This document shows positions 25,968-34,205 of a stretch of 55,016 nucleotides of DNA, one piece after another. This DNA is from an uncultured Lachnospiraceae bacterium (lineage in GTDB: Bacteria; Bacillota; Clostridia; Lachnospirales; Lachnospiraceae), in assembly GCA_902792005.1 (NCBI GenBank), contig CADAXW010000005.1, positions 1-55,016 of the forward strand. The letters run 5' to 3'. Position 1 is the stretch's first letter. Every line of letters begins with the position of its first letter. The notes below the pieces were generated by a model. The model saw only the letters and a list, made by a program, of their open reading frames with translations. It was not told the DNA's origin and ran no database searches. The translations under genes were made by a program, and so were the position numbers.

Positions 25968-25996
25968 TTTACATTTACTTTTTCGGGTGGTATAGT
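25968..25996 (+). promoter_or_regulatory. Promoter of the porGDAB operon
   Basis: TTTACA (25968-25973), a 17-base spacer ending in TGG and TATAGT (25991-25996). It has an extended -10 and is very similar in layout to the promoter of the M23 hydrolase at 41977-42005. Confidence 0.75.
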
Positions 25997-26022
25997 ATTC
26001 AATACTGTTGTCCAAACAGCGG

Positions 26023-26060
26023 AATAGTACTATAGAAAAGTACTATATAATCTACTATAG
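26023..26060 (+). repeat. Three degenerate 12-13 bp units in the por leader
   Basis: AATAGTACTATAG, AAAAGTACTATAT and AATCTACTATAG run in tandem between the promoter and the ribosome site of porG. Each contains the core TACTATA; the first includes the palindrome TAGTACTA. Confidence 0.7.
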
Positions 26061-26085
26061 AATCATGTGGAAAGGGTGACCGATC

Positions 26086-26655
26086 ATGAAACACATCGAG
26101 ATCAGATGGCACGGCCGCGGAGGCCAGGGTGCCAAGACTGCCGCATTGCTTCTTGCAGACGTGGCTTTTAACACAGGCATGTATGTGCAGGGCTTCCCGG
26201 AGTACGGCCCGGAGCGTATGGGTGCTCCCATCACAGCCTACAACCGGCTGGGTGATACCGAGATCCGCGCACATTCCAATATCTATGAGCCCGACTACGT
26301 CGTAGTCGTTGACGAGACACTGCTCCACTCCGTGGACGTGACGAAAGGGCTCTCCCCCGAGGGAGGTATCATCATCAACACCTCCAAGTCCAAAGAAGAG
26401 ATCGTTTCCTTATTAAAAGGATACACCGGACCGGTCTACACCATCGATGCCCGGACCATATCCGTGGAGTGTCTGGGAAAATACTTCCCCAACTCCCCCA
26501 TGCTCGCAGCCATCGTAAAGGTTGCAGGCATCATGGAGAAGGATGTGTTCCTGTCCCAGATGGAGGCTTCCTACCAGCATAAGTTTGCAAAGAAGCCGGA
26601 AGTGATCGAAGGAAATATGCGCGCACTTGAGCGCGGTTTCACGGAGGTGCAGTAA
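26086..26655 (+). CDS. porG: 2-oxoacid:ferredoxin oxidoreductase, gamma subunit
   Basis: A 189-residue subunit with the family start RWHGRGGQGAKTAA and the conserved FPEYGPERMGAPITAYNR. It completes the four-part enzyme that oxidatively decarboxylates a 2-oxoacid to its acyl-CoA and reduces ferredoxin, or runs in reverse as a synthase. Gene order gamma-delta-alpha-beta is that of pyruvate oxidoreductases of Thermotoga type. The substrate could be pyruvate or a branched 2-oxoacid and cannot be fixed from sequence alone. The stop and the next start overlap (TAATG). Confidence 0.92.
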   Translation: MKHIEIRWHGRGGQGAKTAALLLADVAFNTGMYVQGFPEYGPERMGAPITAYNRLGDTEIRAHSNIYEPDYVVVVDETLLHSVDVTKGLSPEGGIIINTSKSKEEIVSLLKGYTGPVYTIDARTISVECLGKYFPNSPMLAAIVKVAGIMEKDVFLSQMEASYQHKFAKKPEVIEGNMRALERGFTEVQ

Positions 26656-26969
26656 TGGCAAATAAGGAAAGAACCGATATCAGCAAGGTAAATGAGACCG
26701 CCCCCTATACAGACATGACCCTGGGCAACCAGATCTACGGCGGCGGCGGATCCAGAGAATTCAAGACCGGCGAATGGAGAACCCAGACTCCGGTGATGAA
26801 CTGGGAGAAATGCGCTCAGTGTCTGCTCTGCGCTCCCATGTGTCCCGACAGCTGCATCCCGGTGGTGGAGGGCAAGCGTCAGGACTTTGACTATGACCAC
26901 TGCAAGGGCTGCGGCATCTGTGCCAAGGTCTGCAGCTTCAAGGCGATCGATATGAAGGAGGGACTGTAA
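26655..26969 (+). CDS. porD: 2-oxoacid:ferredoxin oxidoreductase, delta (ferredoxin) subunit
   Basis: A 104-residue 2[4Fe-4S] protein. Cluster ligands are Cys53, Cys56, Cys59, Cys63 and Cys83, Cys86, Cys89, Cys93 (CAQCLLCAPMC and CKGCGICAKVC). It passes electrons from the thiamine site in the beta subunit to ferredoxin. It overlaps porG by one base and is followed by porA after one base, so translation is coupled. Confidence 0.94.
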   Translation: MANKERTDISKVNETAPYTDMTLGNQIYGGGGSREFKTGEWRTQTPVMNWEKCAQCLLCAPMCPDSCIPVVEGKRQDFDYDHCKGCGICAKVCSFKAIDMKEGL

Positions 26970-26970
26970 T

Positions 26971-28155
26971 ATGGCTGGAACAAGAGACCGTATGTCCGGA
27001 AATGAAGCCGTTGCCCTCGCAATAAAGCAGGTAAACCCGGACGTTATGCCCGCATTTCCCATCACACCTTCTACGGAGATCCCGCAGATGGTATCAAGCT
27101 TTATCGCAAACGGTGAGATCGATACCGAGTTTATCCCGGTGGAGTCCGAGCACAGCTCCATGTCCGCTGCCATCGGCGCATCCGCTGCCGGTGCCCGCGC
27201 ACTGACTGCCACATCCTCCTGTGGACTGGCATTCATGTGGGAAGAGCTGTACATCGCAGCCTCCGACCGTCTTCCGCTGGTGCTCTGTGCCGTAAACCGC
27301 GCACTGACCGGCCCCATCAACATCAACTGTGACCACTCCGACACCATGGGTGCAAGGGACTCCGGATGGATCCAGATCTATGCTGAGACCAACCAGGAGG
27401 CCTATGATAATTTCATCATGGCATATCCCGTAACTGAGCATCCGGACGTAATGCTCCCCATGATGGTTTGTCAGGACGGCTTTATCACAAGCCACGCAGT
27501 TATGAATATCGAAACCATGGACACCGAAACCGTTCGGGAATTCGTAGGAACCTACCAGCCGGAGAACTTCCTGCTGAACGCCGATATGCCCATGGCCATC
27601 GGCCCCTACGCAAACTCTCCCTTCTATATGGAGACGAAAATGAACCAGCGCATCGGCATGATGAATGCCAAGAAGGTGATCCTGGATGTATGTGAGCGAT
27701 TCGAGAAGATCTCCGGAAGAAAGTACGGACTTTTCGAGGAATACCGCATGGAGGATGCCGAGTATGCCATCGTGATCATGGGCTCAGCCTCCGGAAATAC
27801 AAAGAATGCAGTTGATATCCTTCGGGAGCAGGGAGTCAAGGCAGGTATGATCAAGGTACGTGTCTTCCGTCCCTTCCCGGGAGAAGAGCTGGCTGAAGCC
27901 CTGCGGCATGTATCCGCAGTTGCCATCCTTGACCGTGCAGAGAGCTTCTCCGGCCGCGGCGGCCCTCTGGGCTCCGAGCTGAAGGCAGCCCTGCTGGATG
28001 CAGGCGTTACCGCCCGTGCCATCAACTATTTCTACGGACTGGCAGGAAGAGATTTCACCGACCAGTCTGCCCTGGATGTCTTCAACGACCTGCAGGGACT
28101 TGTCACTGAAGGAAAACCGGTAGAACAGTTCCAGTATATCGGACTCAGAAAATAA
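26971..28155 (+). CDS. porA: 2-oxoacid:ferredoxin oxidoreductase, alpha subunit
   Basis: A 394-residue subunit carrying the pyrimidine-binding-fold domain (MSGNEAVALAIKQVNPDVMPAFPITPSTEIPQ in parts: NEAVALAIKQ, FPITPSTEIPQ), the GARALTATSSCGLAFM region and the C-terminal transketolase-like domain (AIVIMGSASGNTKNAVDILREQG). PITPSTE is a hallmark of 2-oxoacid:acceptor oxidoreductase alpha chains. Confidence 0.94.
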   Translation: MAGTRDRMSGNEAVALAIKQVNPDVMPAFPITPSTEIPQMVSSFIANGEIDTEFIPVESEHSSMSAAIGASAAGARALTATSSCGLAFMWEELYIAASDRLPLVLCAVNRALTGPININCDHSDTMGARDSGWIQIYAETNQEAYDNFIMAYPVTEHPDVMLPMMVCQDGFITSHAVMNIETMDTETVREFVGTYQPENFLLNADMPMAIGPYANSPFYMETKMNQRIGMMNAKKVILDVCERFEKISGRKYGLFEEYRMEDAEYAIVIMGSASGNTKNAVDILREQGVKAGMIKVRVFRPFPGEELAEALRHVSAVAILDRAESFSGRGGPLGSELKAALLDAGVTARAINYFYGLAGRDFTDQSALDVFNDLQGLVTEGKPVEQFQYIGLRK

Positions 28156-28171
28156 AGGAGGGGAGCAAAAA

Positions 28172-29104
28172 ATGCCATTCAAGTTTAAAGAAGTCATGAA
28201 TAAGCCCGAGCGACTTGCTCCCGGCCACCGGCTCTGTGCCGGCTGCGGCGCCGGTATCACGGTCCGCACCGTGCTCCGTGCCCTGAAGCCTGAAGATCAT
28301 GCCGTGATCGGAAATGCAACCGGATGCCTGGAGGTTTCCTCCTTCATGTATCCCTACACCTCTTATGAGGACAGCTATATCCACAATGCATTCGCCTGCG
28401 CCGGCGCCACATTGTCCGGTGTTGAAACCGCATACAATGCGCTGAAGAAGCGCGGACGCATCGATGATACCTACAAGTTCATCACCTTCGGTGGTGACGG
28501 CGGTACCTATGATATCGGTATCCAGTCCCTGTCCGGTGCCATGGAGCGCGGACATGACATGGTTTATGTGTGCTACGACAACGGAGCCTACATGAACACC
28601 GGTATCCAGCGTTCCTCTGCAACCCCCATGTTTGCAGATACCACCACAACTCCGGTGGGAAGCGCATCTACAGGAAAGATGCAGAGCCGCAAGGATCTGG
28701 CAAAGGTCATTGCAGCACACAACGTACCCTATGTGGCACAGTCCACATTTACACCCATGATGAAGGATCTGTATGAGAAGGCAGAGAAGGCCATCTACAC
28801 CCCCGGCGCCGCATTCCTGAACGTCATGGCACCCTGCCCCCGTGGCTGGCGCTACGACACACCGGATATCGCCCAGATCTGCAAACTGGCCATCGACACC
28901 TGCTACTGGCCTCTCTTCGAGGTTGTAGAAGGAAAATGGATCCTCAACTACGAACCCAAGAAGAAGCTGCCCATCGAGGATTTCCTCCGTGCACAGGGAC
29001 GCTTCAAACATCTCTTTAAGCCCGGAAATGAGCACCTCATCGAGGAGTTCCAGGCAGAGGTTGACAAGCGGTGGGAGGACCTGCTGTACATGACAGCGAA
29101 GTAA
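28172..29104 (+). CDS. porB: 2-oxoacid:ferredoxin oxidoreductase, beta (TPP) subunit
   Basis: A 310-residue thiamine diphosphate-binding subunit with cluster cysteines in HRLCAGCGAGI and the TPP motif FGGDGGTYDIGIQSLSGA...DN (GDGG to YDNGAYMNTG). AAAGGAGG precedes the ATG, 16 bases after porA. It ends the operon; the palindromic element 2 starts 13 bases after its stop codon and probably terminates transcription from both sides. Confidence 0.94.
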   Translation: MPFKFKEVMNKPERLAPGHRLCAGCGAGITVRTVLRALKPEDHAVIGNATGCLEVSSFMYPYTSYEDSYIHNAFACAGATLSGVETAYNALKKRGRIDDTYKFITFGGDGGTYDIGIQSLSGAMERGHDMVYVCYDNGAYMNTGIQRSSATPMFADTTTTPVGSASTGKMQSRKDLAKVIAAHNVPYVAQSTFTPMMKDLYEKAEKAIYTPGAAFLNVMAPCPRGWRYDTPDIAQICKLAIDTCYWPLFEVVEGKWILNYEPKKKLPIEDFLRAQGRFKHLFKPGNEHLIEEFQAEVDKRWEDLLYMTAK

Positions 29105-29117
29105 TCTAATACGCGAA

Positions 29118-29195
29118 GCGTGACAACGGGGACAGTCCCTCTTGTCACGAAATCCCAGGATTTCGTGACAAAGGGGACTGTCCCCGTTGTCACGC
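29118..29195. repeat. Compound palindromic element 2 (REP-like)
   Basis: Exactly fills the space between convergent porB and the AAA+ gene. Order: GCGTGACAAC, GGGGACAGTCCC, TTGTCACGAAATCC, two-base loop, GGATTTCGTGACAA, GGGGACTGTCCCC, GTTGTCACGC. The central stem differs from elements 1 and 3 (GAAATCC instead of GTTTTCC) but the change is compensated on the other arm, so pairing is conserved. Confidence 0.92.
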
Positions 29196-29196
29196 T

Positions 29197-30795
29197 CTAG
29201 TTTTCTCTCACATCCGCAGCAGTGAAGGTCGTGATCTCCGACATGTCCATCTTCGTATCCTTCACCAGCCGGTTGGCCTGCCGCTCAATGCAGCGTTCAA
29301 AGAAATTCCGGACCTCACGCGCATTTGCGAAATGTTCCGTCTTCTCTTCCACAATCTTCTCAAAGTAAGCCTTCACCGTGGCATCTGCCTCTTCATCCAG
29401 GTGGAAATCATGGCTGCTGCACATGGAATAGAAGATATTATACAGTTCCTGAGGTGAATAATCCGAGAAGTCAATGAACTTGTTGAATCTGGACCGAAGT
29501 CCGGGATTGGATTCCAGAAACTCCTCCATGGGCTCCGTGTAACCTGCAACGATCACAACAAAGTCCTTCCGGTCGTCCTCCATTCGCTTCAGCAACGTAT
29601 CCACTGCCTCCTGTCCGAAGTCACCGCTCTCCTTTTTATTTGTCAGGGTATAGGCCTCATCGATAAAGAGCACGCCGCCCATGGCGCTGTCGATGACCTC
29701 ATTGGTCTTTGCTGCGGTCTGACCCACATAGCCTTCCACCAGGCCCGCGCGGTCAACCTCCACCAGCTGACCCTTGCTGACAACTCCCAGCGCACGGTAG
29801 ATCTTCGCAAGAAGCCTTGCTACTGTGGTCTTACCGGTTCCCGGATTCCCGGAGAATACGAGATGCATGGACATATCCGGCTGTGCCAGTCCCATCTTTT
29901 CCCGCATCTTGCGAACGCGGATCACGTTGATCATATTATTCAGGCTCTTCTTCACACCCTGCAGACCGATGAGCTGATTCAGCTCCTCGAGGAGCTCCTC
30001 CAGAGTTGACTGCATCGGCTCCGGCGCCTTTTCCTGCTTCTTATCCTCCCGTTTTGCCTCCTGCTTTGCTCCCGGCCTTTTATCCTCTCTCTCTTCTCTC
30101 TCATCTCTCTCATTTATATCGGCCCGGGCCGTTTTTACCGACTTGCCGCGTCCCGGAAGATCGATCTTCTTCGTCTCCTCCGGCTCATCCTGGAAATAGG
30201 AGGCTGCAACGGTCATGTCCACATTTGCGTCCGGACGGGGCTTCGGCCTGTCCATACGGCGGGGCATGCCCCACATGGGATCCGACTTCATTCCCTTCCG
30301 GAGCGGATCCTCCGCATTATAAAGCCCGTAGGACTTCAGATAATCATTTAAAATGTTGATGTAATCCGTGATCTTCTGAGATTCCTCATCGCTGATGCCT
30401 GCAAATGCGATGAAGGCCAGTCCCAGATCCCGGTAACTGTTTACGATAAAACGGGAAATGGAGACGCCTGTGGCCGAGCGTCTGGACTCCGGTGACAGAT
30501 CATCCTTTACGAAGTACTTCAAAGAGTCCGGTATCCTCTCCAAAAGGTGAGGATCCAGACTGTTCTCTTCTCTGAAACTGAAAAACTGTTCCGGGGTAAG
30601 TTTTATTTGAAGGATTTCATTTACAAAAGCCACCTGACGAACCGGCTCCGAGCTCTTGGGATCATAGACATATCCCAGGAAAACCAGCAGATCGTATTTC
30701 AGAAGCTCCCGCAGCGTGATGGCCGCATCCTTGGGATAGGTTCCGTTCCACTTCCGGGTGATCTCATCCGCATACGAAAAACAGCAGCTGACCAT
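29197..30795 (-). CDS. CbxX/CfqX-type AAA+ ATPase
   Basis: About 532 residues. The C-terminal half is a single AAA+ module: LIGLQGVKKSLNNM at its start, Walker A (SGNPGTGKTTVA), Walker B (GVLFIDEAYTL), the pore-type loop YVGQTAAKT and an arginine finger region (GLRSRFNKF). This is the CbxX/SpoVK/EccA family, which includes the red-type Rubisco activase. The N-terminal 190 residues look helical (TerB-like) and the middle is a highly charged linker (EREDKRP, EAKREDKKQEK). It starts 16 bases after citrate synthase ends. The start chosen (30795) avoids overlap but has a weak ribosome site, so the N-terminus is uncertain. Confidence 0.82.
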   Translation of the reverse strand: MVSCCFSYADEITRKWNGTYPKDAAITLRELLKYDLLVFLGYVYDPKSSEPVRQVAFVNEILQIKLTPEQFFSFREENSLDPHLLERIPDSLKYFVKDDLSPESRRSATGVSISRFIVNSYRDLGLAFIAFAGISDEESQKITDYINILNDYLKSYGLYNAEDPLRKGMKSDPMWGMPRRMDRPKPRPDANVDMTVAASYFQDEPEETKKIDLPGRGKSVKTARADINERDEREEREDKRPGAKQEAKREDKKQEKAPEPMQSTLEELLEELNQLIGLQGVKKSLNNMINVIRVRKMREKMGLAQPDMSMHLVFSGNPGTGKTTVARLLAKIYRALGVVSKGQLVEVDRAGLVEGYVGQTAAKTNEVIDSAMGGVLFIDEAYTLTNKKESGDFGQEAVDTLLKRMEDDRKDFVVIVAGYTEPMEEFLESNPGLRSRFNKFIDFSDYSPQELYNIFYSMCSSHDFHLDEEADATVKAYFEKIVEEKTEHFANAREVRNFFERCIERQANRLVKDTKMDMSEITTFTAADVREN

Positions 30796-30811
30796 GTACC
30801 CGGGACCGAAA

Positions 30812-32173
30812 TCAGTCGGCGGTACGGGGACTGCGTTCCTCGTAGGTTGCGTAGGGGCGTTCTGCCATGACGGACCGATAAGCAGGTCGTATAATCTTGT
30901 CCACATTGATCAATTCCTCGATTCTGTGTGCCGACCAGCCTACGATACGCGCAATTGCAAAGATCGGTGTGTAGAGCTCAATCGGAATTCCAAGCATATT
31001 ATACACAAATCCACTGTAGAAATCCACATTTGCGCTGACACCTTTATAGATTTTTCTTTTCTCGGCGATGATCTCCGGAGCCATCTTTTCGATGCTCATA
31101 TAGAGTTCGAATTCCTTCTCCAGATGCTTCTCCACCGCCAGCTTCTCCACGAAATTGCGGAACACGCGGGCTCTGGGATCGGAGACGGAATAAATGGCAT
31201 GTCCCATACCGTAGATCAGGCCCGCACGGTCAAACGCCTTCCGGTCCACGATTTTCGCGAGATAATCCCGGAGGCGGTCCTTATCGTTATAATCCGGCAC
31301 ATGGGCACGGATATCATCCATCATCTGCATCACCTTCAGATTCGCACCGCCGTGCTTCGGTCCCTTCAGAGAAGAAAGGGCCGCTGCCATAACGGAATAG
31401 GTGTCCGAGCCTGCAGAGGAAACCACACGGGTGGTAAATGTGGAATTGTTTCCGCCGCCATGCTCCGCATGCAGCACCAGGGCTGCATCCAGCACCTGTG
31501 CCTCCAGCAGGGTGTACTCCTTGTTGGGCCGGAGCAGACGAAGGATATTCTCCGCCGTGGAGATCTTACGATCCGGGAAATGTATGTGCATACTCTCATC
31601 CCGTTCGTAATGATTATAGGCACAGTAACCGTACACTGCCAGCATGGGGAATTCGCTGATCAGCCGCAGGCACTGCTCAAGTACATTTTCGATGGAAAGA
31701 TCCGAAACATTATCATCATACGCTGAAAGGGTCAGCACCGACTTGGTCATGGAATTCATGATATCATGGCTGGGTGCCTTCATGATAACGTCCCGGGTAA
31801 AGTTCGTGGGCAGGGTCCGAAGAGATCCCAGCACCGTCTTGAAGTTCGCCAGCTCTTCATCTGTCGGAAGCTCGCCGAACAGGAGCAGGTAGGATACCTC
31901 CTCAAATCCGAAGCGCTTGAAGCCGAAGTCCTGTACCATGTCGATCACATTGTAGCCACGGTACCACAGCTGTCCGTCGCACTGTACCTCCTTATCCCCT
32001 TCCATCCTGGAGGATACGATCTTGGAGATATTGGTCACTCCGGTGAGAACTCCCTTTCCGTTCTTGTCGCGAAGCCCCCGCTTCACGCCATACTGCTCGT
32101 AAAGGTTCTCATCCACCTCATCCGCACTTCTGCAGACCGGTTCATACAGTTTTGCAAACTCCTTAACATTCAT
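30812..32173 (-). CDS. Citrate synthase
   Basis: A 453-residue enzyme condensing oxaloacetate and acetyl-CoA. Catalytic histidines lie in LHAEHGGGNNSTF and GPKHGGANLKVM, and the catalytic Asp region is VDFYSGFVY. The N-terminus is extended compared with the short Gram-positive type. GGGGGAG precedes the ATG at 32173; an upstream in-frame ATG lacks a ribosome site. It lies between ftsH (57 bases upstream) and the AAA+ gene, all in one direction with no terminator seen, so all three may share the heat-regulated ftsH promoter. An isocitrate dehydrogenase is not in this window. Confidence 0.94.
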   Translation of the reverse strand: MNVKEFAKLYEPVCRSADEVDENLYEQYGVKRGLRDKNGKGVLTGVTNISKIVSSRMEGDKEVQCDGQLWYRGYNVIDMVQDFGFKRFGFEEVSYLLLFGELPTDEELANFKTVLGSLRTLPTNFTRDVIMKAPSHDIMNSMTKSVLTLSAYDDNVSDLSIENVLEQCLRLISEFPMLAVYGYCAYNHYERDESMHIHFPDRKISTAENILRLLRPNKEYTLLEAQVLDAALVLHAEHGGGNNSTFTTRVVSSAGSDTYSVMAAALSSLKGPKHGGANLKVMQMMDDIRAHVPDYNDKDRLRDYLAKIVDRKAFDRAGLIYGMGHAIYSVSDPRARVFRNFVEKLAVEKHLEKEFELYMSIEKMAPEIIAEKRKIYKGVSANVDFYSGFVYNMLGIPIELYTPIFAIARIVGWSAHRIEELINVDKIIRPAYRSVMAERPYATYEERSPRTAD

Positions 32174-32230
32174 ACCTTCTCCCCCCCTTAAAAACCGATT
32201 CAGAACCACGGATCATGACCCGTCACAGGA

Positions 32231-34084
32231 TCACACCTCCGGATTCGTGAGCAGTGTATTCTCGCTGGAATTCAGGATCTCCATGAACTCCTCACCGGTA
32301 ATGGTCTCATTTTCATACAAATGTTTCGCGATCTCATGCAGCTTCTGAAGATTCTGCTGCAGGATCTCCTTTGCCTTCTCGTGCTGCGTCTTTACGATCT
32401 CCACCACCATACGGTCGATCTTTGTCTGTGTCTCAGGCGCACAGGCCAGCGAGGTATCGCCGCCCAGATACTGATTGGTGACCACCTCCATGGCTACCAT
32501 GTCGAACTCCTCCGACATACCGAACCGGGTGACCATGGCTCTGGCCAGCTTCGTTGCCTGCTCGATATCATTGGATGCACCTGTGGTGATCTCGTTGAAG
32601 ATCAGCTCCTCCGCCGCGCGTCCGCCTGCCAGCGTGGATACCTTGTTCAGGATCTCCGTCTTTGTCATGAGATTTCTCTCATCCTCATCTACCTGCATGG
32701 TATAACCCAGGGCCCCGGAGGTACGGGGGATGATGGTGATCTTGGTTACAGGAGCGGACTGGGTCTGCATGGCCGCAACCAGTGCATGTCCCACCTCGTG
32801 ATAGCTGACCACCAGCTTCTCCTTATTTGTGAGGATCTTATTCTTTTTCTGATAGCCCGCGATAACCACCTCAACGGACTCCATCATGTCATCCTGCTGG
32901 ACCACCTTACGTCCTTCACGGACTGCACGGAGCGCCGCTTCATTTACGATATTGGCCAGCTGTGCTCCGGAAGCTCCGGAGGCAGTTTTTGCGATGGTGT
33001 CAAAGTCTACATTTTCGGAGATACGGATCTTCTTTGCATGAACCTTCAGGATGTCGATACGTCCCTTCAGATCCGGAAGCTCCACAGGGATCCGCCGATC
33101 AAACCGTCCCGGGCGAAGCAGTGCCGGATCCAGAGATTCCGGACGGTTGGTGGCCGCCAGGATTACCACACCGGTATTGCCTTCAAAGCCGTCCATTTCC
33201 GAAAGCAGCTGATTCAGGGTCTGCTCCCGCTCATCGTTGGTGGTCAGACTGGCATCCCGTTTCTTGCCGATGGCATCGATCTCATCAATGAAAATGATAC
33301 AGGGAGCCTTCTCCTTCGCCTGCTTGAACAGGTCACGCACCTTGGCCGCACCCATTCCGACGAACATCTGGACAAACTCGGAACCGGAGATGGAGAAGAA
33401 CGGCACCTCTGCCTCTCCTGCCACGGCCTTCGCCAGCATGGTCTTACCGGTACCCGGAGGGCCCACCAGCAGTGCACCCTTGGGAAGGGTTGCACCGATC
33501 TCCGTATATTTTTCAGGCTCATGCAGGTAGTTTACGATCTCGGACAGAAGCTCCTTCGCTTCCTCCTCTCCTGCAACATCCTTGAAACGTACATCATTTT
33601 TGGACTTCACATAGATCCGGCCGGTACCCTTGCCCCGTCCTCCGCCCAGGGAGAAGGACATCATATCCGGATCATCTCCGGAACGCTTGGCGATCCGCTT
33701 GAACATAAACCGCCAGAGTATGATGAGAAGCAGGATCTGGATACCAAAGGTCAGAAAGTAATACAGGATCGGATTCATGGGCGTTTCGATCTCAGCACCG
33801 AACTCGGCCCCGGATTTATAGAGTCTCTCATACAGGGCCGCATCCTCCATAAGGCCGGTCTTGTAAATGTTTCCCTCCTTATCCTTGAACACGATCTGCG
33901 TAGATGACAGCGCCGCCTCGGAGATCTTCTTCTCGTCGATCAGCTTCATGAAGAAGTTGTAACCGACCTCGTTTACCTCCTTCTGGATAAAGCGCTTATA
34001 GATCATCACGTTCATGATGCCGAAGATCACCAGGAACACGATCCAAAATGTGATTGTTTTTTTTCGATCCGGTTGTTGTGGCAT
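32231..34084 (-). CDS. ftsH: ATP-dependent zinc metalloprotease FtsH
   Basis: A 617-residue membrane protease that degrades misassembled membrane proteins. Two membrane segments (about 14-33 and 108-130) flank a small external domain. Then come the AAA+ module ([34 protein letters not shown] region [19 protein letters not shown]) and the zinc protease motif HEVGH, where the usual HEAGH carries Val but the metal ligands remain. The start at 34084 follows AGGAGGGAG. A CIRCE element lies 26 bases upstream, implying control by the heat-shock repressor HrcA. Confidence 0.97.
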   Translation of the reverse strand: MPQQPDRKKTITFWIVFLVIFGIMNVMIYKRFIQKEVNEVGYNFFMKLIDEKKISEAALSSTQIVFKDKEGNIYKTGLMEDAALYERLYKSGAEFGAEIETPMNPILYYFLTFGIQILLLIILWRFMFKRIAKRSGDDPDMMSFSLGGGRGKGTGRIYVKSKNDVRFKDVAGEEEAKELLSEIVNYLHEPEKYTEIGATLPKGALLVGPPGTGKTMLAKAVAGEAEVPFFSISGSEFVQMFVGMGAAKVRDLFKQAKEKAPCIIFIDEIDAIGKKRDASLTTNDEREQTLNQLLSEMDGFEGNTGVVILAATNRPESLDPALLRPGRFDRRIPVELPDLKGRIDILKVHAKKIRISENVDFDTIAKTASGASGAQLANIVNEAALRAVREGRKVVQQDDMMESVEVVIAGYQKKNKILTNKEKLVVSYHEVGHALVAAMQTQSAPVTKITIIPRTSGALGYTMQVDEDERNLMTKTEILNKVSTLAGGRAAEELIFNEITTGASNDIEQATKLARAMVTRFGMSEEFDMVAMEVVTNQYLGGDTSLACAPETQTKIDRMVVEIVKTQHEKAKEILQQNLQKLHEIAKHLYENETITGEEFMEILNSSENTLLTNPEV

Positions 34085-34109
34085 GGAATCTCCCTCCTGT
34101 TGCCTATGA

Positions 34110-34136
34110 TTAGCACTCCACACCTTAAAGTGCTAA
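34110..34136 (-). promoter_or_regulatory. CIRCE element (HrcA operator) of ftsH
   Basis: TTAGCACTC, nine bases, AAGTGCTAA: matches the CIRCE consensus TTAGCACTC-N9-GAGTGCTAA with one mismatch. It covers the predicted first 27 transcribed bases, the usual place for CIRCE. Confidence 0.92.
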
Positions 34137-34143
34137 GCGGAAT

Positions 34144-34171
34144 ATTATCACAGAAAAAACCCCGCTTGCAA
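34144..34171 (-). promoter_or_regulatory. ftsH promoter
   Basis: TTGCAA (34171-34166), a 16-base spacer ending TGT, and GATAAT (34149-34144) on the minus strand, just upstream of CIRCE. Confidence 0.65.
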
Positions 34172-34205
34172 TACATTTCCGGCATTATAAAGAATATTTA
34201 ACAGA

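Noticed and set aside
4740..26010. Shared 9-mer AACAGTATT in the nrdD leader and (reverse) near the por promoter, as a common regulator site
   Set aside because: One short match in AT-rich leaders is likely by chance; not supported by spacing or palindromic form.
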